From NCBI GenBank assembly GCA_008694505.1, contig VZDJ01004378.1, positions 7,273,400 through 7,337,399 of the forward strand: a stretch of DNA of 64,000 nucleotides, given 5' to 3'. The position numbers and the translations under genes are program-made. This DNA comes from Cyanoderma ruficeps. Its lineage: Eukaryota; Chordata; Aves; Passeriformes; Timaliidae. Shown here in pieces: positions 49,901 to 62,080 of this stretch (position 1 is its first letter; the number at the start of each line of letters is the position of its first letter). Below the pieces are notes generated by a model. The model worked only from the letters and a program-made list of their open reading frames with translations. It searched no databases and was not told where the DNA came from.

Positions 49901-51700
49901 CTGCTTGTCAGATTTGCACAGGGCATTGGGATATTCTTTGACATCAGAAGGTGCAGCTGGGGAATAAAATGTCCTCAAATCCACACTGCTGAACTGAAAC
50001 TTTTGCTTCCTTGATCTAGGAAAAGGCCATATCCTGGGTTCAGTGTTATCAAATCATGATATCTGCAGGAGATGCTAGCTTTCTCTAAGAAGAGTAATGT
50101 TAAAATGAATTAAATTAAATTTAAAAATAAAGTAAAACAAAATAATAAAAAACTAAAACGGTCCCCTCTGGTATCAAACCCTATCAACTCTTTTAGGGTT
50201 CCACTTGGTCACCACAGCATCTAGGGTAGATACAGTGATTTGTCTTTTAAAAACTAGCATATTAATACATACAGATAGAACCCCATTTCCCTCTTAGCTG
50301 AGCACTGACAGAGGGTTAATATTACACTAGGTTATGATTTTAGCGGGGTTAAACAAGAACCTTTTTTCCTACTGTAAAGCTACTAGCACCATGCAGTCCA
50401 GCTGTAAGCATGCTCATCAAAAGAGGAACTCAAGAAACCAGACACTTTGCAATTCCATTTCAATGCACTTTCAAGGTACAGTAGCAAAGGTAACAAAAGG
50501 ATGTTTATTTCCTTTGTATAACAGACAAAGGAAGCTGCAGTAGCACTTACTGTTTAAGTTTCAAGATAAGCATGATACATCCACACCAGTGACAAGAAAA
50601 AACAGAGATGCAGTGAATTGTAGGGCGGTCTGTACAAAAGAATCAATATCATGGTAATGTGTAGTAATACAGCATTTCTTCAAGAAACTACTATTTCAAC
50701 AGTGGTATAAGTTAATAAAAATCTAAAAATGTTTTTGTGAATCTTACTTGTTCCATCTATAGTCACACTTTATATTTTTATAGAAAAATCACCTTAGTTA
50801 TTTTTAGATAGTACCACTGTAGGAAAGAAAAAAATAGAAATTATTTCATTTTCCCTTTATGTGGTGCTGTAAGACAGCAAAATCTAGTGGGATGAATAGA
50901 AGAATGGAAATTGGGACTTAGAAGTTTTATTTTTTTCTCTTAAAATGATACCCGGTTTGAACCTCAGTGAAGTACTAAACTCCCTGCCTCATCTTCACTG
51001 ACTGTATCAGGAGAATAATGATGGTTTGTAGAAGTTTTGCAAAGCTTTGGACACCAGATCTGTAGTGTAAGGCTCTCCACAGTGGGAAACAAGTCCTGCT
51101 CTTGCCTGGCTCTACATTCCAGAGTCCCAGACTGGGCACCATCAGGTAGCATTCTCTGTTAGTCCTCACACACATTTCTTATGGCCCATATTTGCTGTGC
51201 AAAGACATGGTGTCCCGAAGCACCACGTGGTGAACATGAAATTAGAAATATGTATGTACCCCTGTTGCTTTGTTTCTTTTTGATTCTCTGAACTTACCTA
51301 TTTTTATGCAGAATATTCTTTCAAATTTTCTTTTTCAGAATTTTTAAATTCCACTTTTGCCTATGGACAGAGCTTTTTTAAGTGCAGAATTTTGTAATGA
51401 AAACATACTTCTGCTTGTGAGACTAACTGCAGTCCATTTAAACACATTTTCAATCTCTCCTGACAAAAAAAAAAGACTTTGCAAATAAGATAATTTAAGA
51501 GATTTTAATGCAGAAGCACCTTAAATATACAGAGTACTCCCATTACAAAGGTTTTAGAAAAGATGTCTTCATGTCCAGAAGACATAGTTTGAGCACTGGG
51601 GAATGTATCTGAGTTCCAAGGATTGAAGCCACAAAAGTTTCTTAGCATTAAGTGTTATTTCCTAAAATTAAGTTGAAATTTTGAAAAATACATGTTTTTG
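43986..51700. other. Unique AT-rich sequence
   Basis: No gene or recognised transposon. A GC-richer patch occurs at about 47700-47775 ('ccccgccggctggctctttg'). A short duplication 'ggacagacaaa' occurs at about 48945-48967. Frames such as 44554-44799 (+, 81 codons) are unrecognised. Confidence 0.5.
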
Positions 51701-51790
51701 TCGTGGACTTAGCAGTGCTAGGTTAACAGTTGGACTTGATGATCTCAAAGATCTTTTCATACTTGAAGAATTCTATGAGTCTGTGAATTC
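51701..51790 (+). mobile_element. CR1 LINE extreme 3' end, about 90 bp
   Basis: 'tggacttagcagtgctaggttaacagttggact' at 51704-51736 is followed by TGATGATCTCAAAGATCTTT, then 'gaattctatgagtctgtgaattc', the degenerate terminal octamer repeat. This is the last part of a CR1 3' UTR of a subfamily different from the copy at 12.7 kb: it has the 'gatgatctnaaaggtcttttcnaac' type of ending. Everything upstream was lost by 5' truncation. Confidence 0.9.
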
Positions 51791-54150
51791 TCCCTTGGGC
51801 TTGACCGTTTTGCAGAAAGAAAAGAGTAGCTGCTGCAGTACCATCCATATGACTACTCCAACATTCATTCACTCAACATGACTCCCTTTTTGATTTTTCT
51901 GCTGTCTCCACCACTTAATGAAGAGAGCACAATTCACAGTCTTATAAAAGATACTGAAATACTTTTACAAAAGGAACTTCAGTATTCTCTGAGTGCTCTA
52001 CTGTGGTTCCCTAGGAAAAATTCCATGGGATAACCACCCACTTCATGACAAATGCAGTCAGTGTCTCCCTAAGACTCCATTCTCAAATATGCCCTAAATA
52101 GGTCTGTTTACACACAACACACAGTAACATCGAGACACTGCCATGAACCAGGAAAAATATACTGAAAAAAAATTTCCCTGAACTTGCATGTTTTGTAATC
52201 CCAGATTTAATATATTCACACATCATTCTCAAATGACTCAGACTTATTTCTAGACAGTGGTCTTGATGACTAAAATAGGTCTTAACTGAAATAGAAAACT
52301 AGAAAAGCCGGTAATGTTTAAGGACAGACAAAAATCAGAATGCTGGGCTATTTGTGAAAATTTCCCAAGTTAGGCACACTGGTCAGTTCTGTAAGATCAC
52401 CTCAGAGAAGTGCCCAGCTCTTAGATGTAATCGAAAATAGTAACTCTTCAACACTCACATGCTGCAAACTGAGGTTTAACACAAAATCCTGAAGTTGTAG
52501 GAGAGAACGTCGGAAAGTGAAGTAGATTTCATGACCAACAAAAGAGATTTAAGATTATCCTGCAATAAACATAAAAAGATGTAATTCTTAAACGCAGTTG
52601 CACTCTAAGCAATTTCTATCACATCTGAGGAAAAAGCTTCTTCTCTGTTGTCTTGGTCTCTCTTTATTACACATTGTCTTGTCTTAAAAACATCTTTCTT
52701 CCCTCTGAATGTTGCTTGACCTATGCTTGTCTTCATATGATAAGATTTTAGGGAAGTAAATTCATCATGTAATCAAAGGATAGTGATTTCAAAAATTCTA
52801 ATACACATCAAATACTAAAATTTCTATGAAAACTATGTATTTAACAAAAAAGCTTAATGGAATATTAAAATTCTGTAATATTTTTCCACCTGGCTCTGTG
52901 TCAGACTGGTGACTTCTCTACATTAAATTCAGTTTGGGAATGTTATGCTAACACTGTGTTATCAGATTTTGCATGTATATTCTACCTTTACAGATCTAGT
53001 TATATTACCATATTAACTGGAATTTCAAAAGCTTCATTCTCTTATAACATAAACTTCCTGAGCTTTTCCTCACTTACATTCACAGCTACTCTACCACTTT
53101 TTGTCTAGGGATAATTTACATTATTTTAAGATAGATGATATTTTAGAATTGAAGACATTTCTCATTATTAAAGTAATATTTAAATGGGCACTAGATATTA
53201 TAACCCACTCTCCAGTTAACATTGTATAGGCATAACATCTTTTGGTACTGCAAGTCAAATTTAGGCACTAAGCACTCCCCATGATGGGAAGAAAAATATA
53301 GATGCCAATAGATTCAATTTCTGTGGTCCAGCTGGGCATTCCAACCACATTCCATGAAGAAAGGCAGATGCTGATGGTTTCCTCTCCCTTCATCCTGAGA
53401 GTGAATTCCATCATGAAAATCTAAAGCTATGGAAAAAGAGGCTCTGGTTCACCCCAGCTGCCCCCACAGCCCAGATCCTGACCACAGCAGCACTTCTAGG
53501 GCTGCCATAGAGCTGACAGCCTGGGGTAGCTCCATCTTTCACTTTGTTCTCCAAATTATTCTCTAAAAAAAAAAGCAAAACCAAGATAATTTTCCCTTTT
53601 TGCCAGCAGCAAATCTATTTGATAGATTCATTGGCAGGAGGAAGTCAAAAAGCCCTGCTACCATTATTTAAAAATGTACTCTAAAATATTTAAAGCTGTG
53701 TTGAACAGATGAAATCTCTTTGGAAACTGGGTTGAAGAAATACTACTGCTCAAGAGCTCAGTCCATCAGACCACATAGCCATGCACACATTCAGTTCTTA
53801 GATAAATATGAACAAATCAACATAAAAAATTAACTCATTCACTCAAAAAAACCTGAAAAAAACATACGCAGCTGTGTTCAGTTGGAAACGTGGTTTTGCC
53901 TACTCATTTGTTGTGTCTTAATGCTTAGAAAAGTTTTCAAATGCCTCCCTGTAATTCTGCTCAAGGTAACAGGTTTTAAAAATCAACAAACACCTTTCAG
54001 CAAGGAATGTGAGTATAAGTCACTCGATCTGTTCGCGTGAAACACCAAGAGTAATTTAAAGATAATTCATCTAGTCTACTGAACCCTGCAATTTGATGAG
54101 CACCTTGTAGGTACCACAGCGTAAAGATATAAAATCATGTACCATAGGAG

Positions 54151-54165
54151 CCAGCAGAGGGTGCT
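54151..54165 (+). promoter_or_regulatory. CTCF-like site
   Basis: CCAGCAGAGGGTGCT agrees with the CTCF core CCASYAGRKGGCRS except for T in place of the usual C in the GGC step. CTCF sites organise chromatin loops and often sit in gene deserts. One mismatch at an important position keeps this tentative. Confidence 0.3.
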
Positions 54166-56778
54166 TCCATTTTAGGGCTGGAATAGGAATGGGTCTCAGG
54201 CACAGGAGCAAAAGAAGCCTTTGCCTATCTTTCATTTGCTAAAATATTTGTCCCTAGTCCAGATACCTTTCATTTCTTTGTGAAAATGGGGATTTCAAAC
54301 ATAAGGTGGTTGCAGAGTAAATCATATACATATTTCAAAAATCACCATCTTTCCTGAATCTACGTGTATTGTGTCATAAGGTAAAGATTGCATAGTTTGC
54401 GTGCAATTTTTTTGGTTTTTAGCAGATGGAATTTCCCTCACTTAAAGCAAGGTAAGCTTCATCTAGGCTATGTTTTCACTGCAGCAACTCCCACTGAGAA
54501 GCAATATGAAGTGTCACTGACATTCTTTAAACCGCTGGTTGCCTTTGAACAGTTTTTTCAGATTTCCTCAGGAATTCTCTATAATGAATATAACACTTTA
54601 CTGTCTCTACATCACCACTAGGGATGCTTAGACCAGATGACCGAGTATACTCACCAGCAAAAAATCCCCAGAGTGATAAGGTTTCCAAAATAGCATATTG
54701 TCTAGTTCAAGGTGAGCTGCACAGATAAATACAATGACCTTAGACTTCCCAGTACATGCCACTATTACCCTAGACTCCCTTCCCTAGGGAAGATCAAGGT
54801 CTTTAACTAAAAAAAAAACAAAACAAAAAAACCCCAAAAAACCCAGTCAAAGTTGAAATTTGTAAAAGCAGCTTTCATTTAGCAGCCTAAATGAAAATTT
54901 GCCTGGCAGTGCTGGTCCTGATAGCCTGACTGCCAGCTCTGAGAGCCTCATGTTGATGGGAATCACAGCCTTCAGAAGAGCAAACCACGAGTGCTAGAAA
55001 GGATTAGAGGTCTGAGCCATGAAGCTAGCTCCAAGATTTTTCGTTTCCCTTTATTATTATGTTTGATAGCACATTTAAATTAAATACTTGGAAGATTAAA
55101 CTTCAATAAATATGTTGTGAGAAAACACATTCTGCAGTCCCATCGTTCTTTCACCCAGGAACATTTATCTTGAAAAGGTAGCACATTTCCTTGGACAGAA
55201 GCCATTCCTGGCAGCAGATCTCAGCACTCAGTAGGAAATCCATGTCTTTGAGTTCTGAACTAGACCATACTGGAATTAAAACACAACACTAACAGCCAGA
55301 ATCAGTTGTTCTTGGTGGGTAAGTGTTTTATAACTGCATGGGGATATAAGAGCAGAGCTTCAAGTTTAATTCCTTTTTTACAAAATGCTGTGATTAACTG
55401 CATGACTTCACTTATTGTTAAGGTAACAGATGGAAGTGCCACAGTGAAATATTTCCTTTTTATTTACAAACAATAGAAAGTCTTTCTGCTGATAGGAATT
55501 AAAACATTACAGGAGCATTTGTTCCACAAGCTTAAATTCTTTCATGCTACCACATGCATTTTTCATGGAAAGTCAACATCTTTAACATTTTTGCACTGTC
55601 TGAATTTATCATCCATAACTTTTTTCTGATTCCTGTTCAAATGAATTTGCTTAAAGAATTATGTACCTACAGTATAATGAGCTAATTAACTAAAGAACAA
55701 AAGGTGCCTTCTGTTATATATGAGACATAACTAGGTCTCAGACAGAGGCAACACATTCTTTATTTTTAAAGGCAATCTGTATTGCTGATTTTGATGTCAG
55801 ACACCCTGTATCATTTTGTACAGTGACACAAAAGGACTGATAAAACATTAAAATGAAAATTGGCTTTAAAAAAGCCCATGCGCCACATCTTACCACCAGT
55901 ATTATGAATTTTGAGAGGTTTGTAAAAGATGTGAACTTTGATCAATTGCAGGGTTTCTAAGAAAAAAATCACTTATGCTCTTTGGCAATAGCACTGAGCA
56001 ATGGACAAAACTGACAGAGACAGAAGCTGCATAAACAAAATAAGTCAGGGATTTTATTAAATATTAATTCTATTAATTCACAGCAAAAATCTTTGTTTAT
56101 TATTTTATATTAAAAATATATTTTCTTTATTCTAAATCATTTCTCCACAGACGCAGTACAACTTGTCAATGCCTGTAAAGATCTTTTAGCTTGCTAGAAA
56201 TGCCTCAAGCACAAAGAGCAGTAAAATATTTTCAACACCACAGACTTAGATCTCACCGCATTTAACAAAATATATTAAAATAATGATTTACAATGTGGTT
56301 AAAAGAGAATGGAAAAGAACACATTTACTTTTAACCAGCAATAATTGTCATTGTACCATTGAAAGACATCAAAAGAATAAAAAACATTGTGCAATGAAAC
56401 TTGGCAGATTCTGGCAGCTGTTGTAAGAGCATTTTACCTGTGCCCAGTGTTCACAAATCAGTGTGTGAAGGAGAATGATGCTGGAAGTACACTTCCACAT
56501 ACACACAAAAGAAAAACTCCCTTATTCCATGGTTCCTATAGGAATTACAACAATAATTGCATTGTCAGTATACAAGTTGTGTGGATTAGAGTTGTAGACT
56601 CAACAATGACTTCTCTATCCCTGGCTTTCTGGTCCCCTTACACACCCTCTGTGTGAGGCACCAGGTTTTGGATCCTCTTCGGTGCTATGGGTCAGCTCAG
56701 CCCAAAGAACTGCGATCAGCTGCACTGCAAAATCACAGTAAGTCTTAGACTGCAACTGTTTGTTTCTTTCTCCTCTAG

Positions 56779-56802
56779 GCGTCTCCAGAAATCAGTTTTA
56801 AA
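56779..56802 (+). other. Possible 24-nt microexon
   Basis: An excellent acceptor (TGTTTCTTTCTCCTCTAG, ending at 56778) is followed by 24 bases and then GTAAGC. The 24 bases read ASPEISFK in one frame and keep phase. Another donor-like ACA|GTAAGT sits only about 40 bases upstream, at 56738. The exon end AAA|GTAAGC lacks the usual G before the junction. The peptide is not recognised, and chance is a real alternative. Confidence 0.15.
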
Positions 56803-57750
56803 GTAAGCTTTCTACTTTAGGGAACATCTCTAGCCACGTATTTATATTAAGCCTAATCTCTATACATGCAATGCAAAACATCTAAACGGATCCCATGTAT
56901 TCAATTGGATACAATCCTCATGGGATACACTTTCCACTATTCCTAATAAAAGCTCATATTTATGGTACCTGCTGCCTATGTTGTGAGAGCAAAAGGCTTG
57001 AGCTCCTCTTACATATAATTTCATAATAATTCCCCTTTTTCAAGTTATCTTGCAAAAGAGATCCAAGCATCGTGCACAGAGGCATTTGATTTTCAGCTAT
57101 GAGCATACACTATAAGGATTTTTAGAAAATACAAAAAGGAAGCTATCCACCATTTTAATTTCTGATTTTACAGAAACTAAAATGGTGATTAACACATACC
57201 ATTAGAACGAAAGAAGAGCTTCCTATCATCATTAATAACTGTCTTCCTTCTCTGTGGACCCTCATTCACTTGGGGCAATATGAGTACACACACAGAGACT
57301 CAGAAACTCCCTTCCCACTGTCATCTAAGTTTCACAAAAGTTCTTATCCAAAGGTCAGCTGCCAATCAGTATATACATATATACACACATGGGTCCTTGG
57401 TGGGAATAAATTCCAAGTTAGTTGGCTACAAGAGCATATACGTACTACTACTTGAGGTAAAGAAGAATAAATCCTTTTTTATTTGTTCTTTTCTCCTTCC
57501 TGGATGATGGGATGCTCATATAACCTGGAGTGCCTGTATGTTTCAACAATAAATAGTGGCATATAAAAGTAAGAGATAAATTTTAATTAGAATAGCTAAA
57601 AAACGTTAAAGTGCCTCTGCATAGCAGTCATCAACCTTTATCATACCTTGACTGTCAGGTCTTCTAACAGGTCTTAAAATTAACTTAAATAGGAAAGGAG
57701 GAGGCTTTTCTGGGCCAATTAGAGATGGTGGTAATGCCTCTGTGACAACA

Positions 57751-57758
57751 TATTTAAG
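57751..57758 (+). promoter_or_regulatory. LTR TATA-like box
   Basis: TATTTAAG lies upstream of the presumed U3/R junction in the LTR. It is placed where this LTR family normally carries its promoter. Activity is unknown. Confidence 0.45.
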
Positions 57759-57975
57759 AAGAAAATCAAAACAAAGACACACAGTTTTTTCTAGTCAGAG
57801 AAGAGGAGGAAGTGAGAACATGTGGGGAAAAACAACATGGAGACCCCAAGGTCAGTGGAGAAGGAGGGGCAGGAGGTGCTCCAGGCCCTGGAGCTGAGAT
57901 TCCTCTGCAAGTAGTACTGATGACTTGACCATGGTGAAGCAGCTGTGCCCCTGCAACCCTCAGGGAACCACAGGA

Positions 57976-58088
57976 GATGCAGAGATCCACCCACAGCCCA
58001 TGGGGATCCATGGGGATGCAGAGATCCACCCACAGCCCATGGGGATCCACAGGGGATGCAGAGATTCACCCACAGCCCGTGGGGGAGG
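57976..58088 (+). repeat. 39-bp minisatellite inside the LTR
   Basis: Units starting GATGCAGAGATCCACCCACA at 57976, 58015 and 58055 give periods of 39 and 40. The first two are nearly identical and the third is partial with a few changes (ATTCACC, CCCGTGG). Related bird LTRs carry one such segment, as I recall, so this is probably a local expansion. Copy number may be polymorphic. Confidence 0.9.
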
Positions 58089-58525
58089 TGCCCATGAGTG
58101 GGTGGATGCCTGGAGGAGGCCGTGATCCAGTGGGAGACCCAGAGGAGAGAGAGGGGCCCTGCTTCCAGGCTGGAGCAGCCTGTCCTTGGAGGTCTGTAGC
58201 CTGGGGGAAGAGAGACAATGTGGCAACAGTTTTGGGAGAGCTGTGTGCCTGTGGGAGAGATGCACATTGCTGTTTTGTCAGGACTGCTGTTTGTGAGAGT
58301 GGACCCAAGCTAGAGAAGTTCATGGAGAGTTGTCTCCCAGGGGAAGTACCCCACAGCCTCATAAGGGGAAGGACTCTTTTTTTGGAGCAGCAGAAGAAAA
58401 CCTCAGGTGATAAACTGACCAAACCCCCTGTCCTCCTGTGCTATCAGGAGGGAGGGGCTTGGGGAAGAAAAGGTGTTTTTAAGGGCCTCTTTTAAATCTC
58501 ATTTTCCTCCTCTGATTCTGGTAGT

Positions 58526-58531
58526 AATAAA
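58526..58531 (+). terminator. LTR polyadenylation signal AATAAA
   Basis: AATAAA within 'ggtagtaataaagtcac' sits in the expected R-region position of the LTR, upstream of the TG-rich and 'ttttgccc' segment. It could end a transcript that reads through from the plus strand. Confidence 0.6.
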
Positions 58532-58711
58532 GTCACTTGGCAGCTTTAAGTTGAACCTGTTTTGCCCTTGAAGGTTTTTTTCCTGGTCCTTATCTCAACT
58601 CATGAACCCTTTGTTAATTTCTCTTTGTCTCCTCTGCCCAGCTGTGGCAGGGTAGGGTGAGCAAGCAACATTCTTGGGTGCCTGGTGTTGGGCCTGTGTC
58701 AAACCACGGCA

Positions 58712-61700
58712 TGGTTTCACTTGGTAAGCTTGCAATTCCTGCCCTAAAAAACATGTTTTCACACACATCAGCAATATTACAGTTCAAGAGTCATAAATAA
58801 CCCAAATTGATAATTTTCTAGCTGTACTGACATGTCATAAAGAAAGGTTGATACTTCTCTCACTTGGGTACATTGGTAACACCTATAGCACAGACATGGA
58901 ATGGAAATATTCTATGAGAATAGACTCAGAATCAGAAACTTTAATGATATGGATTAAAAATCTGTCATTTTTTGCATTGCCACACTCTTCTATTAAGGGC
59001 ATATGAAAGCATGCATCTTTGCAAGCAAAACTATCTGAAAATTTTTTCTATCTTGAGGAAGATAGATCCCTGATAGCTTTTTATATTTGTTACTGATCTC
59101 AATCTACAGATTTTTGTTAGATTAGCTCAACATAAAATTATTTGAATCACAGTATAACTTAATGAAAAACCTTTTTTATGCATTATTATATTAAAAAGCA
59201 TCTAATTATGTATTGGCAGCAGAATCATATACTGCAGCCACTGATATCATATTACTAATTTTAATAATCAGCAATGATTCTAACCCATTTAATGAATTGC
59301 TTAGTAGTAGGTACAACAAAGTTTAATCCATGCTGCAACTACTTGAAAAATAAACCCAACAGTACTATAATTTGATATGACAGTCAGGACTGCAAGTGTA
59401 AGATCATTAACACTTCACAGGTTATACCCTGAAGTAAATCTTACAAGAAGTTCACATAAATAAGGACAGATTTACACAATTATGTAGTTATGAATATCGC
59501 TGCATTTCTAACCATAAGTGAATTCTTCTCAATTTGCTGTTCATTTGACTTTGATATGCATAAAAACCGCAATCCAACAAAAAACAAGTCAACCCATTTT
59601 TCCTTTTTTCTTATTTGGTTTCAGGACATTTATATATCAGGTAGAGGTATGAACCCAGACAGTTTCATCTCAGAGAATTTTTGCTTGTGAAAGAATTCAG
59701 AAAAGTTTCATTTGTTCCACTTAGGTTTGCATTTTTGCATGTTGTTTGACTGAAATGCTACAAAAGACTTACAAGGAGTTAAAGAAAAGTAAAATTTGGC
59801 AAATATAAGACCCCTCTCTGAAGAAAAAAAAAAGGAAAAGAAAAAGAAGAAACTGCTGAGGAATAATGATAAAAAAAATTTAGATAACCCCTGTGGTGGT
59901 AACATCAATATTTTGGAATGTTTTTAAAGTAAAAAAAATGCAGACAAGGGAACTCTCTACTTTGTTAAGGATTTCATTGATATTTGAAACTGAACAACTC
60001 AAAAATGTTATACTAGCACACCATACTGATCTTGTAATTTACATTATCTTGTAAAATTTCTCACCTCTGTGGAGACACTGATGACATTGTTTGGTTTTTT
60101 ATCTGATAGGGAGGGAAGGGAATTGGAAAGGTTATTATTTCAGGATATTATAAATAACTCTACATTAAACACATAGCCTTGAAAGATGGAGGGGTGGAGG
60201 TTAAATTTGCAGATACTGACTTTGTCACACTCAGACTTTGAGATCTGGTAGATTTCTTCCCATTTTTTCAAAATACACAAATACACACACAAATAGTATT
60301 TTATGCAACTGTTTTAATATTTTTGGTTATCACCATTCTGAACTATTTGACCTCACCATTTTTTAACACAGCTCTTTCTTATGAAACATAAGAGGAACCA
60401 ATTGCTCAGAACTATTATATGTGAAACTGCGAGAGATTGTATTTTTATTAATCAGAATTGAAAGTTATTTATTTTTTATACTCTTCTTTCATAGCGCTCA
60501 CATTTAGAGCAGTTTGGTACAGTACACGAAACTATTTCAGTGTTGCTTTCAACATTTTGGAGCCCTTTTGTTTTACAGACAAACTTCGTGTTACTTCACT
60601 ACACAATATACTGAAGGCTAGTAATTATCAGGACATGTGGTAGGCGTTCATCAGCACTAACATCACACAACCCACTCTCTGATCAAGATAAAATAGGGCA
60701 AATGGGTCAATTAAAGGCACATTCTTTGGTGCATAACAATAGAAGGCTTGTGACATGGCAAGATTAAGAAAAGACTCAAACATCTTTAAAACTACTCATT
60801 ACCACCAGTTAAAACGTGCATGTCTGACCTTTATGGTAATCAGTAATACTCCATTTGCACACTATAGAACTAAATAAGCTTTATTTTAGACACACAGAGT
60901 AACTTGTGGTGGCCTGCAGTTAACTTAGCTGATCTCAGAGCTGATGCTTGCAATGAATCAATGGCCATAATGATAGGCCATCATCTTTATCAACCCATTT
61001 ATGATGACAGGAAGAAAACAGGACTGTAGATTTTCCTGACAAGTGTAGTAGTATTTAAACGTTGACTGCTACATACATCAGATTAACAAGGTTGCAAAGT
61101 TACTGAGAATCCCATTCCCTGAGGTACAGATTCACCCTGTGGTGCTATTATACCGTAAGGTATATCAAAGATAATTGCTTAGTTTATTATCCTGTTGTCT
61201 TTTATGTCAACCCTTAATTGTGAATTCAGAAGCCTCTTGATCTCCCAGCTCCTTATGGACCTGTTATTAACCCCAATCATTTTCATTAGGATTTATTACT
61301 ATTTTTATTGTTCAAGTGCAGATTATTTTTAAATAATCTTTCCAAATAACCCACAACTCCTTCATATTGTTTCAGTAAAAGAGACATTGATGAGCTATTC
61401 AGTCAGCATTGTAAATACAGGTCTCTCAAGCTCTTTTCCTTCCTCTGAAAATATCTTGCTTATCAAATTTCAGATTTTTTCACTTAGTTTCTTCAATATT
61501 CAATTAAATAGCTCATAAACATACAAAGATTTTTGTGGTAAAATCAGATTATTATAGTTCTATATGACTTTATAGAATTATCCAAACAGGAAAGTGCAAA
61601 GGTGGCTATGTCATTGCTGCTATCTTTCCCCATGGTCCTGAAGTATGGTGGTCAACCTTTCATACTTCTTGTGCTGCCCTTCCAGAGAAGAATTTAAGCA

Positions 61701-61920
61701 CATTCCCATAACATACCACATGAAACCTACAGAACCTAGAAACAGTTAAAAAACTATGGCCTGGCTAGTACAGATAAGTAGTCATTCATAATTCCTCCTA
61801 ATGTATACAATATTAATCTGTATGTACCTAGAAAATCTGACTACTTCCTATACTTCAAAGTCATTGCCTTTGCTACGAGGCCTAGAAAGTGCTTCAGGAT
61901 TCATTATGACATGTGGAATA
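58712..61920. other. Unique sequence with two conserved-looking blocks
   Basis: No gene seen. The parts at about 59190-59320 ('catctaattatgtattggcag', 'aatcagcaatgattctaac') and about 60930-61020 (ATGGCC and GGCCAT inverted around 'ataatgata', plus 'tgcaatgaatcaatgg') look like conserved non-coding DNA. An A/G-rich low-complexity tract lies at 59820-59852. Confidence 0.45.
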
Positions 61921-62080
61921 TATAAGCAATAAGGCATGACAGGGAGTGTGGTTATCATAAGATAATCACACCCCTGGGTCATTACAAAGCATGAGGTGCA
62001 GCCGAGCACCTCTCATTCCCCCTGGGGTGTGATTATATCATGATAAGCACACTTCATGCAGTTACCTTATTGCTTTTATA
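61921..62080. repeat. 160-bp imperfect foldback element
   Basis: The left arm, 61921-61978, and right arm, 62020-62080, are reverse complements with few differences. TATAAGCAATAAGG pairs with the terminal 'ccttattgcttttata'; 'agtgtggttatcat' pairs with 'atgataagcacact'; and GATAATCACACCCC pairs with 'ggggtgtgattata'. The intervening bases contain a further hairpin, GAGGTGC-agccga-GCACCTC (61993-62012), so the whole length folds as one nested stem. No terminal duplication or transposase is seen. Possible identities are an ancient palindromic repeat (Eulor/MER-type), a miniature DNA transposon, or an RNA hairpin gene. Confidence 0.8.

Larger units (their letters stand above)
51791..57690. other. 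Unique sequence, mildly GC-richer at 53.3-53.55 kb
   Basis: No gene is supported. The part at about 53320-53550 is GC-richer than its flanks, with 'ccccagctgcccccacagccc'. It may be a transposon remnant that I cannot name. An A/C-rich simple tract lies at 54808-54845. A CTCF-like site and a possible microexon are listed separately. Confidence 0.5.
57691..58711 (+). mobile_element. Solo LTR of an avian ERVL-like endogenous retrovirus
   Basis: This roughly 1-kb block is sharply richer in G+C than its surroundings and matches a common bird LTR family in order. It has a TATA-like TATTTAAG (57751), then 'cacagttttttctagtcagag', then 'gtgagaacatgtggg', then 'gctgagattcctctgcaag', then 'accatggtgaagcagctgtg', then a repeat-rich GC segment. 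'gataaactgaccaaa' follows, then the polyadenylation signal AATAAA (58526), then 'cctgttttgcccttgaagg' and 'tccttatctcaactcatgaa', ending near 'gtcaaaccacggca' (58711). No gag, pol or env sequence, primer-binding site or second LTR was seen on either side, so it is a solo LTR left by recombination. The 5' boundary is approximate and the target-site duplication was not identified. The 172-codon frame at 57977-58495 and other frames here are not viral genes but by-products of GC-rich repeat sequence. Confidence 0.85.

Noticed and set aside
58441..58490. G-rich stretch in the LTR as a G-quadruplex
   Set aside because: Only three adequate G-runs fall within the allowed loop length. The fourth is too far away.
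57977..58495. 172-codon plus-strand frame, the longest in the window
   Set aside because: It lies wholly inside the solo LTR, and its start is a translation of the 39-bp minisatellite (repeated HSPWGS-like words). No retroviral or cellular domain is present.
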